From: a virus
Reading direction: 5' to 3' (one strand)
Virus record (IMG/VR): IMGVR_UViG_3300007513_000004
Span: 159,403-223,402 of that record
Length of the DNA stretch: 64,000 nt
Shown here in pieces: positions 36,501-43,685 of this stretch (positions are counted from its first letter, which is position 1; each line of letters opens with the position of its first letter). The notes under the pieces were generated by a model. That model saw only the letters and a program-made list of their open reading frames with translations, did no database searches and was not told where the DNA came from. Both the position numbers and the translations under genes were made by a program.

Positions 36501-38862
36501 CCACAACACCTGTTAGTGGATCTTCTGGGCTAAAGTTTGTAGAACGATCACTCTTATTGTGCGCCGCGAGAGATTGCTCTATAAATGTTTCTACATCATA
36601 TGGCTGCCCAACAATCAAAATGCTTAAAATATTTGGAATATCAAGATTATTTAAAACATCATTTGTAGCTGTAACAGAATAATTTTGATCAAATTGTGAA
36701 GACATCTGGCTCTCTCCGGTTGGATCTACAATTTGAAATCCAGCCGTGGCCGTGATAACTCCGGTCTTCCACCTGTATACAAAACCATCCGGATGTTGCA
36801 TTACCTTCTTTCCATCTAAAGAACCAGGTCCATTGTATTGGCTTTGAAGAAGATTTCCCTCTGTAGCGTTTTGTCCGGCTAATATCCCAGAATCATAGCT
36901 AAGCAAGCCTGATGATAATAAATTTTTATTTTCATACAGCAATTCTCTTTCAGAGCCTATAACCTGTCCTAATTCATCTTTCGCCAATTCAAACGGAGTC
37001 AGCGGATCTTCCAAGATTCCCTGAGGATCGGCCATCGCTGGTTTTATAGCAAACCTACTCCACTTTAGCCAAGACATATTATCTGTGCATGAAACATTCA
37101 AAGTCCAATAACCTCCTGAAAAATTTTCAGAAGTATTTGTAATATACCCTCCGAACACATGAATCATTCCAAATGAATTATCCTGCATATGCCTTAATTT
37201 TTTATAAGTTTCAATATCCATTCTTTGATTTGTATATAATTGATACTCTGCCTTTAAAACTGCAGTGTCAATTTCCATAAAACCTGTATCAAAAGGTGCT
37301 TCGCTAGCCTCCTCTGGGTATAGTGACCCTCCTAATGTATAATCTGTATATGTTCTATTTCCACGAATATAAAAATGAACAGGATCTGGCGGACTCACAA
37401 TTGGCTTTCCAAGATAAAAGGTTCTAAGCCTCTCTCTTACATATTCCATGTCTAAAGAAGAATCTGCAGACCCCGCGCCACCGAGCTCCATAGCGGCAGA
37501 TACAATGGATGACCCATCTATCGGAGGCATACTTCCGGCCATACCCTCAGATTGCATTCCACCGTTTACTAATTCATCAAGAATTCCAACCGTTCCATTC
37601 AAAGCCTCTTCTATTGCAAGCTCTATATCATCCTCTAAAATGGTTCCAAGCCTATATGGATAAGTCATTGCGAAACTGGCAGTCCCAGGAGCAGTCTCAT
37701 AGTTGGTTGAAGTTTGAAAACTATTAAAAATTGTAAGCTCAATGACCCCAGTTCCTGGCCCTATTATATAATTGGCCGGATCGTGCGGATCAACTATCCA
37801 TGTTGTTAATTGATTATCAGTAGAAAATGCATTCCTTTTAAGCACCTTTGCTATATCTTCATTCATAGCACTATATTGCTCAACAGAAGATCCATAAGCA
37901 AAGGCATCCCCTATATCGCTAAACATGGTGTCCCAACTAAAGCTGAGATCTGCATCTGCATCTGCTCCACTTATAGCGGAAGCGTGACCATCTACACCTT
38001 CGTATTCATTTTTAAACTCTTCTTTTTTGCCTTCAAGAATCAACTTTGCAGTAGAGGCTGGCAGTGTATCTAAATAAGTTCTATTTGTATCTAAAGTAAC
38101 ACTCAAATAAGCTTCAATCTCTTCTCCTCTTTCATCAGTCAATAAGTTTCCATCCTCATCTCTAAGAAAAAGATCAGTAGTTGGCGCAGCGTCTGAACCT
38201 GGAGGGGCTACCGAAGATCTAGACTCAGCCAGTTGTTCATCACTTGCGTATATATACTGACCAGTGGCTGTATCATAGTATGCAGAGCCACCTTCGAGGC
38301 CCAAATTGTCCCCCCTAAGCTCAGAAAGCCACTCCTCAAGTCTTTTTGCAACATATTCTTCAGAAGTATATCCAAGTTTGTTTATATCGAATAAAGCTCC
38401 TTCGTTTATAAAAGAAGACAGCAAGTTCATACTGTACATCTTATTATCAGAAAGAAAATTTTCAAACTTTGTTAAGCTCTCATATGCTCTTATCTGCTGA
38501 ACTTTATAAGCAAACAATGCCTTAGTTGCTCTTAAAAGCATTTTTTCAGTTTTGTCCATAAACCTTAAATCATTAGCGCTTTTTAATGAAGAAAATGGCT
38601 TTTTCTTTATTAAAATTGTTGCCTCAGGAGACATCGCCAACAAGTTTCTGGTATCAGGAGTTACAGAGTTTGCATGATTTTGGTCTAAGAATATAGAAGC
38701 ACCCGTGCCAACAAGCGAAGGCGGCGGGTTCTCTATAGATCCATAATCAACATGTATAGGGACTGCTCCCTGAGATATCTTTGTTCTTGCCTCATTCAAA
38801 ACCTCTTTGATGCGAACATCCAACTCTGGAGTTAAACTCGGACTGGGCGCACTACCTGCCAT
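33529..38862 (-). CDS. Baseplate hub protein, gpD/gp27-like, giant form
   Basis: This 1777-residue protein contains scattered segments typical of contractile-tail hubs. Near 567-607 lies HVFGGYITNTSENFSGGYWTLNVS followed by MSWLKWSRF, the hub barrel. Near 957-1030 lies AARYLHLEFFCNSQGHLEFRPP. Near 1460-1525 lies NEFYQPGDTVYVPAKGLLYYVRSVNHSFSYSGQSFTTSLSLIYGHPP, a conserved hub end. Between these are long acidic, helical or disordered insertions (for example a basic coiled coil NLQKRKVKLRKKMRSLQK). A typical gp27 or gpD is about 350-400 residues, so most of this protein is extra. GAGGTGAT precedes the ATG. It follows the 341-aa hub-proximal gene by 8 bases. It should join the tube to the spike. 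Confidence 0.75.
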   Translation of the reverse strand: MAGSAPSPSLTPELDVRIKEVLNEARTKISQGAVPIHVDYGSIENPPPSLVGTGASIFLDQNHANSVTPDTRNLLAMSPEATILIKKKPFSSLKSANDLRFMDKTEKMLLRATKALFAYKVQQIRAYESLTKFENFLSDNKMYSMNLLSSFINEGALFDINKLGYTSEEYVAKRLEEWLSELRGDNLGLEGGSAYYDTATGQYIYASDEQLAESRSSVAPPGSDAAPTTDLFLRDEDGNLLTDERGEEIEAYLSVTLDTNRTYLDTLPASTAKLILEGKKEEFKNEYEGVDGHASAISGADADADLSFSWDTMFSDIGDAFAYGSSVEQYSAMNEDIAKVLKRNAFSTDNQLTTWIVDPHDPANYIIGPGTGVIELTIFNSFQTSTNYETAPGTASFAMTYPYRLGTILEDDIELAIEEALNGTVGILDELVNGGMQSEGMAGSMPPIDGSSIVSAAMELGGAGSADSSLDMEYVRERLRTFYLGKPIVSPPDPVHFYIRGNRTYTDYTLGGSLYPEEASEAPFDTGFMEIDTAVLKAEYQLYTNQRMDIETYKKLRHMQDNSFGMIHVFGGYITNTSENFSGGYWTLNVSCTDNMSWLKWSRFAIKPAMADPQGILEDPLTPFELAKDELGQVIGSERELLYENKNLLSSGLLSYDSGILAGQNATEGNLLQSQYNGPGSLDGKKVMQHPDGFVYRWKTGVITATAGFQIVDPTGESQMSSQFDQNYSVTATNDVLNNLDIPNILSILIVGQPYDVETFIEQSLAAHNKSDRSTNFSPEDPLTGVVEAVREQNEYYGNFHPYRMASVSSSAAEQMINQAGVRSTANNQVKNLQKRKVKLRKKMRSLQKNAGSGVQTGIPAAALVATLQAEIDTIDAAIQEQIRVGTQFNSALTSADDVGIEISLFGPSSGLPLDDDEEENHDINRAMRLIGAQRRIEDVRLNRDRNLFVVSDQYDSADIKPFILSLNNGSFPLFKGTFVDTYQKCDEAARYLHLEFFCNSQGHLEFRPPLWNRTPLSILKEVIRTQEETGRDIMPGFITNLFSTRIEGLYLSVHTLNVKIVLLCLMMGRYPDHTIIPNMQLSGPDSLDFFGVQAPVAGGVFGDIANFFGANSPQTGGLQLKQREFEGTAGDITESNNSLFGDGLKVTAAFQENGDILSGDTETLLGIFDPIFQEEAGIVNDIMTAAGSSGTGNTIRPPAQHLATIDNLNGIRNTFKKQFGRDPAQGIGIDKKEGFKNKDLIFFMDEEDIDSVVTGNNGILDKIKKAISQRDSYVSMLQANLSKQEELEEISGILESGEDSDEIDVADGIISGDGVEFLENLAESTQNAIDIITGDANEGSVFDHLIEDDTRNFLGYGSGKRYILKDEYILSATFTENPPDFCRVDVQGDAPLGMGANLNSGTDGLYFWAGATDFDLWRQYGYKSGGPINVPFISDAEGQARPYAILELLLQKMNINRGEISVPGNEFYQPGDTVYVPAKGLLYYVRSVNHSFSYSGQSFTTSLSLIYGHPPGEYLPSPLDIIGQDLVSNFLEDPALMYRTESTDDSYRVLKPDSTLVFPTGGAGMAELLDYKDNQIRFTNMMMDLSGSMMGTRYVLVRGFVKDPDDTEAIQNVSEKMAIVRSLLENPSQVAQDHAYSGGDDLVDGISQAMTSVGSLFGGGSTGTTKELTSMKLPNNMPVTPINSTKIIEQISYLTREDDTNPLGEIKCMDRKLLGVFTSDLSGDISSNKALGIFPKGGPKQNSWLDFRDEISGFNFTGEINVIEVGIIDIPNSVLS

Positions 38863-38870
38863 ATATCACC

Positions 38871-39896
38871 TCAACTACCACTTTTGATAGAACTCTTTCT
38901 GTTTGGATTAACAGAGTTCGGCTCTACTTGTTTATTGTCATCATCTTTAAATGTAGACTTTGTAGGGTTATTATTTAAAGAGTAATTATCATATAACTCT
39001 GGTGCTGTAGGCACAGTCGTTGAAGAGCTTGCGAATGATAAATTATCAGAGCCTGGAGTGTGCCCCTTATCAACTGTGGTGCCTTGAGCCATCATCGCTT
39101 CTCCGTCATATGACAACGGCTCCCTATGCCATGGCATAAAGTTTTCCCTTCGGCCCGTTCTTCTTAATACTGTAAATGTAAATTGATAAGTAAAATGACC
39201 AGGCTCTTGAGCAGATTCTGTTGTACTAAAGTTTTCAAAATAACCTCTGTAAAACTCTCCCTGATAATACATGTCTACATTTGTAGCAAAAGCTGCCAAA
39301 CTTGGAACGCTCGTAAACTGCTCATAACTAGCCGCAGTTCCACTTCCGGTAAATGGAGCAGATATTATATCTATAGCATTACTAACTCCAGAAACAGTGT
39401 CTGAAAAAGCCCCGCCCGTAAGAACATCTGCAACATTTGTTAGTGTTATTCCGGAAGAGCTGCTTTCTGCCAAAAGAGCTGCAGCTTCTTGCGCTGCAAT
39501 TTGAGCTTCGAGCGCCAAGGCCTCTTGCCTCTTTCTTAAAACATCTCTATACTGTATTTGCTCATGCCTATAAATATCTCTCAAAACATTTATTCCCTCT
39601 ATACCCGAAGAGCCCGTTGTGCCCCCAACCTCAATCTTGGTCAAAGCCTCTCCCCAGTACTGAGTAACGAAGCCACCCTTTGTAAGATCAGACTTAATCA
39701 GTTTATTATCTCGAACATTAAAGCTCTGAGGGTTTATATACAACTGCCTTCTTGCCCATAAAGGATCTCCGTCATCATTGTAAACCGTACCAGTTTGATT
39801 AGATCCAGATGCAGAATATGGATTTACACCGCCTGTAATAGCCTCCAATGATAAAGGAAGAAAGAAAATTATAGTTTGTCTTGTTATATCACCCAT
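38871..39896 (-). CDS. Hub-proximal/distal-tail protein
   Basis: The 341-residue product begins with ITRQTIIFFLPLSLE and then RRQLYINPQSFNVRDNKLIKSDLTKGGFVTQYWGEALTKIEVGGTTGS. The latter block (NPQ-S, KGGFV-Q-WG, I-V-G-TG) recurs in small baseplate/tail-tip proteins encoded after the tape measure in large phages. I recall it from such phages but cannot search for it. The centre is an alanine-rich helix (KRQEALALEAQIAAQEAAALLAES). Then comes TNVDMYYQGEFYRGYFENFSTTESAQEPGHFTYQFTFTVLRR, a barrel-type stretch. The C-terminal ~80 residues are polar and probably disordered. It probably forms a ring between tube and hub. AAGGAT precedes the ATG. Confidence 0.6.
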   Translation of the reverse strand: MGDITRQTIIFFLPLSLEAITGGVNPYSASGSNQTGTVYNDDGDPLWARRQLYINPQSFNVRDNKLIKSDLTKGGFVTQYWGEALTKIEVGGTTGSSGIEGINVLRDIYRHEQIQYRDVLRKRQEALALEAQIAAQEAAALLAESSSSGITLTNVADVLTGGAFSDTVSGVSNAIDIISAPFTGSGTAASYEQFTSVPSLAAFATNVDMYYQGEFYRGYFENFSTTESAQEPGHFTYQFTFTVLRRTGRRENFMPWHREPLSYDGEAMMAQGTTVDKGHTPGSDNLSFASSSTTVPTAPELYDNYSLNNNPTKSTFKDDDNKQVEPNSVNPNRKSSIKSGS

Positions 39897-39905
39897 GTTT
39901 TATCC

Positions 39906-41978
39906 TTAGTCTGTACTCGCGCCCGCACGATTTCTAGTTCCCTGTCCAAGTTCATTACTTATTGTGGCTGCTGCATTTAATACCGATCCAGCCCTATCTG
40001 TCAAATCAATCTCTATAGAAAGCTTAGCAGCAAAAGCATCCGCTATTGCTACAGCCATGGCGTCTGCCAAGTCCCTCCTACTTGAAAACCCGGCCTGCTC
40101 CAAAGCCGATGTTGATGCCTCAGACGCCGCAAGCATAGATGCTCTCTCTATATTGGCAGGTAATTCATTCATATTTAAATTAAAATTATCAAGATTACCG
40201 CTCAAATTAGTAGCAGCCTCAACGATGCCGGCATTATCGGCCGGGCCCTCCATTGTCGCGGCTCGCGTTAACGTTCCAACATCCCCTCGGGTAGCGCGAG
40301 GAGCATTGGCCCCGCCTCCTGGTGCAGATAAAATTTGACTTATAGAGCTATCTCCCTCCAGGCCAAGACTGTCTAATGCGCTAAGCAGACTATCCTGAAG
40401 GCCGCCTGATCCGGCGGCTCCTATTCTTCCCCGAATAGCCTCTCCACCCGCCTGAATACCTCCCGTTAACTTTCTTCTGCCTGCCGCAGCCACGCCTCTC
40501 ATTCCTTCCAAAGCCGGTCTTGCCAAAACTGCTAACAAATTAGATTGAATTGCAAGCTGTTGATTTGCCTTTTCCCATTCATCAAGGGTTTTATCTCTTC
40601 CTTCCATCTCATTCTTTAATTGTTTTTCTAATTCTGCCTTGGTATCCACATCTCCAGATCTAGTTGCATCATCTAATCTTGAAAGCATGTCCAAAACACG
40701 AGTTGCTGACTTATCATCACCAACTCCAAATTGATTTTTTAACATCTGCTGCTGTATATAAAACTGATTCTGAAGCTCTGGAGACTCAGCTGCCTGCTGA
40801 ACAGTTACGATATCTCCCCCTGTAAACGAAGCAAGGGTATCTTTCATCCCCATTGCCAATTGAGCCCCTATATCTGATTGTTCTCCAGTCTGTTCAGCCT
40901 CCAGCATGGCCGCCTGCATTCCGATTGATGCTCCCAGCACTCCTGATCCGCCACCGCCGCCGATATCTAATCCACCTCTTTGAAATACAAGATAAGCATT
41001 TGCATAATTCGTTGTTAAATCTGCCAATGCACTAGTCAAAGTCCGCGTTAAATCAACAGCATTTTCAATTCCAAGCCCCATATCTTGCATTGTTCGTCCA
41101 AACCCTTCTAATATTGGTCTTCCAAAATCTGCTGACATTCCAAGCTTTTCGAACCCTTGTACTGCGCTATTCAATGTAGACGCAACAGTTGATGCTCTTA
41201 ATCCTGTTTCTTTTGCAACTGCACTAAATCCGCCGATCATCTCTGCAGCTTCTTGGGCGCTTTTTCCCTGCTTGTTCATAGCTGTATTGAAATATTCAGC
41301 ACCCTCGGATACAGATACGCCCATGGCAGCAGCTTGAGCTGCAGCAACAGCATAGAGCTTTGTTGACCCAATTCCCGTATCAACACTTTGATTTAACTGA
41401 TCTAATGATAAGCTGGTATTTTTAGTCGCCTCAACAAACCCTGTCATGGCATCTTTTGTAAGATACATAGATTGTGCAAATTGACTTGCCGTCTCTGTCC
41501 TTAAACCATCTGCAAATCTTTCTGCTTCGCCAATTGTGCTTCCAAACTGCTTTCCTAAGTCAAAAATGCCTTTATCATATTCTCTTAACGCTCTGGAGGG
41601 CCCGTCAAAAGTTTCTGCCAATAACTTAGCAGATTCAACAGCACCTTCTCCAAGCTCGCCAAGAATGCTCGTGCCAACCGACATGGCTTGAAACATAGCA
41701 TTTGCCGCGCTACCAACCCCTGGAATTTTTGAAGCAAGAGTTCCAAGAAAGCTAAGAGATTTAGAGCCTGCGTCTGTCATGCCGCTGATTGCCTCTGCAG
41801 CCTCCTCAAAGGCTGGAGTCATACCGCCGACCTTACTGCCACCAACTGACGAGCCAAGTTCAAAAATACTCTTTACAGAACTATTAAACCCCTCTGTAGT
41901 ATCCTTGGCCTCTTTCGCAGCCTTACGGTACGCCTCGACCTCAGCACGGAGCTGTGCAACCTCATCTTGAACGGACAT
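39906..41978 (-). CDS. Tail tape measure protein
   Basis: The 690-residue helical protein fixes tail length and may help DNA passage. Support comes from its place directly after the frameshifted chaperone, the N-terminal coiled coil (EVAQLRAEVEAYRKAAKEAKD), the alanine/glycine-rich hydrophobic helices at about 60-120 (LSFLGTLASKIPGVGSAANAMFQAMSVG), and the repetitive helical middle (SEGAEYFNTAMNKQGKSAQEAAEMIGGFSAVAKETG). A glycine-rich stretch GGGGGSGV occurs near 347. At about 0.15 nm per residue it would specify a tail near 100 nm, short for a phage with baseplate proteins this large. The ATG lies 6 bases after the end of the chaperone fusion. I see no lytic domain. Confidence 0.8.
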   Translation of the reverse strand: MSVQDEVAQLRAEVEAYRKAAKEAKDTTEGFNSSVKSIFELGSSVGGSKVGGMTPAFEEAAEAISGMTDAGSKSLSFLGTLASKIPGVGSAANAMFQAMSVGTSILGELGEGAVESAKLLAETFDGPSRALREYDKGIFDLGKQFGSTIGEAERFADGLRTETASQFAQSMYLTKDAMTGFVEATKNTSLSLDQLNQSVDTGIGSTKLYAVAAAQAAAMGVSVSEGAEYFNTAMNKQGKSAQEAAEMIGGFSAVAKETGLRASTVASTLNSAVQGFEKLGMSADFGRPILEGFGRTMQDMGLGIENAVDLTRTLTSALADLTTNYANAYLVFQRGGLDIGGGGGSGVLGASIGMQAAMLEAEQTGEQSDIGAQLAMGMKDTLASFTGGDIVTVQQAAESPELQNQFYIQQQMLKNQFGVGDDKSATRVLDMLSRLDDATRSGDVDTKAELEKQLKNEMEGRDKTLDEWEKANQQLAIQSNLLAVLARPALEGMRGVAAAGRRKLTGGIQAGGEAIRGRIGAAGSGGLQDSLLSALDSLGLEGDSSISQILSAPGGGANAPRATRGDVGTLTRAATMEGPADNAGIVEAATNLSGNLDNFNLNMNELPANIERASMLAASEASTSALEQAGFSSRRDLADAMAVAIADAFAAKLSIEIDLTDRAGSVLNAAATISNELGQGTRNRAGASTD

Positions 41979-41984
41979 TTTGCT

Positions 41985-42922
41985 TTATTTATCCTTTGTT
42001 ATATTAAATAATCTAGACATATCTTTCGGCATCCTCGTACTCCTAGCGTCTCTAGGCTTGTCTCCAGTATTACCTTGTAAATTAGTATTTTTATACTTAC
42101 CCCGAATAGACTTAACCAATTCATCATTCTTTCTAAATTCTTCTTGAAGTATTTGTCTTTCGAATTCTTCATCTGAAGCAAATCTGTCATCATCCTTAGA
42201 ATCTCTAATATTTCTAATTTTTTGCACAGCTTCAGAATTCCAGAACGAAGCCAAATATTCAGCAAGATCTAGATTATATTCATATTTGTTTTTTTCATCT
42301 TCTTGCAACATTTGGGCGTACCAAAGCCATTGAGCTTCGCTGATATTCTCGAAACGCTCATCGTCAGAAGTGCAACTCCATGTCTTGCATAGAGCCCAGC
42401 GGAGCCTGCTGATTGGCTCCTCGGTTATACTTTTAAATCTTCTAAACCAATCTCTTCACTAGAGGCTGCTACAAGCTTTTCGTATATTTGATATACTCTT
42501 TCAACAACAACTGACTGCATGTTAAGAACAACATCCAACCTTCTCTCTGCAACGCCCTCTAACTCTTCATTTGCACAAAGATCTTCTAAAGGAACTCCAT
42601 TTACCGACTCAATAACATAAGAAACAGTAACAGGCTTTATGTCTAGCAATCTATCTATCTGATCAAATTGCATCACTGTTTGCATAATTTCCTTTTGCTG
42701 CTTTGTAGATAATGTGGTTATAACAAATTTATATCCAACTATATCCACAACCTCATTTATCTTTCCTAAAAAAATTAAATTTTTCAAATCATCTAGACCG
42801 AGCATTGTTTCATTTGTTTCTTCTTTACGATTGTCGTCTACAACGGGCTCGATCTCTTCTAAGCTATCTTCTTCATTACTTGTATCATTAGAACGACTAA
42901 TCGTGGCGGTTCTCTTTGGCAT
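41985..42922 (-). CDS. Tail assembly chaperone, -1 frameshift fusion product (gpG-gpT type)
   Basis: Reading frame 0 from 42922 reaches the slippery heptamer at 42437-42431. A -1 shift there passes into a frame open to the stop at 41985. The fusion is 164 + 148 = 312 residues. The join reads LEDLK then SITEEPISRLRWALCKTW, DDERFENISEAQWLWYAQM and a charged helical tail. The second frame has no start codon or ribosome site near its beginning; its first ATG (42311) falls inside the WLWYAQM segment, which looks like the core of a folded domain. In lambda and many other tailed phages the G and GT forms, made in unequal amounts, coat the tape measure and recruit tube subunits. Position between tube and tape measure fits this exactly. 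Confidence 0.82.
42397..42437 (-). promoter_or_regulatory. Programmed -1 ribosomal frameshift signal: T_TTA_AAA slippery site plus hairpin/pseudoknot
   Basis: On the minus strand TTTAAAA lies at 42437-42431, in zero frame read T TTA AAA, a canonical X_XXY_YYZ heptamer. After a 10-base spacer comes GGAGCC (42420-42415), an 8-base loop AATCAGCA and GGCTCC (42406-42401), a GC-rich 6-bp stem in AT-rich DNA. The loop tetramer CAGC can pair with GCTG (42400-42397) directly after the stem, giving an H-type pseudoknot. The zero-frame TAA is inside the spacer. Confidence 0.82.
42425..42922 (-). CDS. Tail assembly chaperone, unshifted short form (gpG type)
   Basis: The 165-residue zero-frame product terminates at TAA just after the slippery site. 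The N-terminal 45 residues are acidic and polar. The rest is helical (NLIFLGKINEVVDIVGYKFVITTLSTKQQKEIMQTV and VEGVAERRLDVVLNMQSVVVERVYQIYEKLVAA), consistent with tail chaperones that bind tape-measure helices. AAAGGAG precedes the ATG at 42922. A hairpin terminator lies between this gene and the tube gene upstream, so the chaperone and tape measure are likely expressed at a lower level than sheath and tube. Confidence 0.8.
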   Translation of the reverse strand: MPKRTATISRSNDTSNEEDSLEEIEPVVDDNRKEETNETMLGLDDLKNLIFLGKINEVVDIVGYKFVITTLSTKQQKEIMQTVMQFDQIDRLLDIKPVTVSYVIESVNGVPLEDLCANEELEGVAERRLDVVLNMQSVVVERVYQIYEKLVAASSEEIGLEDLKV

Positions 42923-42977
42923 TGAGTCTCCTTTCTTTAGTTATACTAAAAATGCTATATTATTTTACTTTATATAA

Positions 42978-43009
42978 ACAAAAAACACCATCTTTTAAAA
43001 AGATGGTGT
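42978..43009 (-). terminator. Rho-independent terminator between tube and chaperone genes
   Basis: On the minus strand a near-perfect 12-bp stem (ACACCATCTTTT paired with AAAAGATGGTGT, 43009-42985) is followed by TTTTTTG. It lies 28 bases beyond the tube stop. It probably separates abundant sheath and tube mRNA from lower chaperone and tape-measure expression, with partial readthrough or a fresh promoter in 42923-42977. Confidence 0.85.
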
Positions 43010-43037
43010 CTTTATAATTTAATTTAATTTTTGTATA

Positions 43038-43673
43038 TCAACTATAAGCTGCCGAAATAAGACCCGGGAAGTCCAAGGGACCTCTGCGGTCGCCCATATC
43101 CGCAGCCTGCTCAACTGCATCCACATCGATCTTGGAGGCATCGACCTCTCTGCTGCCACCCACGCCTTGGCTGTTTGCAACCGGCTCGTGTGCTCGCTTG
43201 GAAGATATGAATTCACAATCAATACCAGCAGATTCTGCAATAGTATAATCAGAAGTTTGATAAGTCTTTGATAAATTATTGAACCAGCAATTATGATAAG
43301 TCGTTATAACCGCATCATCACCGTCTCCTGTAAACTTATCAATAACCACTATATCAAACGGCATTCTTTGAGCATGAATATTCTTAAAGCCTCTGGCAAA
43401 AGATTCAGGCAAAGATAAGCCATCAAATACAATTCTGTTAACCTGCAAAGAGAACTTTGCCGGAGACTGAGGAACTAACTCTATTATGCCATCAGTTCCA
43501 ACTTCCGAAATAGGCTTGTTAGATCTTGACTGAGTTTCTTGAAAAGACTGGATCGCGCCGACTGGCTCGCCATTGACATAAACAATAACCTGCGTTGATA
43601 GACCGGTTCTAGTCTTTGCGCCTGTAATTGTAGCGCTATCAAATAAAGTTGATGTATTTGGATAATCTGCCAT
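43038..43673 (-). CDS. Tail tube protein
   Basis: The 211-residue product follows the sheath gene by 12 bases and precedes the chaperone, the expected place for the tube subunit. The sequence fits the tube beta-barrel: VIVYVNGEPVGAIQSFQETQSRS, then SPAKFSLQVNRIVFDG, KNIHAQRMPFDIVVIDKF, TTYHNCWFNNLSKTYQTSDYTIAESAGIDCEFISS. Such tubes stack as hexamers inside the sheath. The C-terminal ~45 residues (AHEPVANSQG to AAYS) are polar and possibly extended, beyond the core fold. ATG at 43673 is preceded by AGGAG. A strong terminator follows it. Confidence 0.87.
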   Translation of the reverse strand: MADYPNTSTLFDSATITGAKTRTGLSTQVIVYVNGEPVGAIQSFQETQSRSNKPISEVGTDGIIELVPQSPAKFSLQVNRIVFDGLSLPESFARGFKNIHAQRMPFDIVVIDKFTGDGDDAVITTYHNCWFNNLSKTYQTSDYTIAESAGIDCEFISSKRAHEPVANSQGVGGSREVDASKIDVDAVEQAADMGDRRGPLDFPGLISAAYS

Positions 43674-43685
43674 TATTTTCTCCTA

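Noticed and set aside
41985-42311. Independent 108-aa gene starting with ATG at 42311
   Set aside because: The frame is open upstream to the slippery site, the ATG lies inside a WLWYAQM core and no ribosome site precedes it. The frameshift fusion explains it better.
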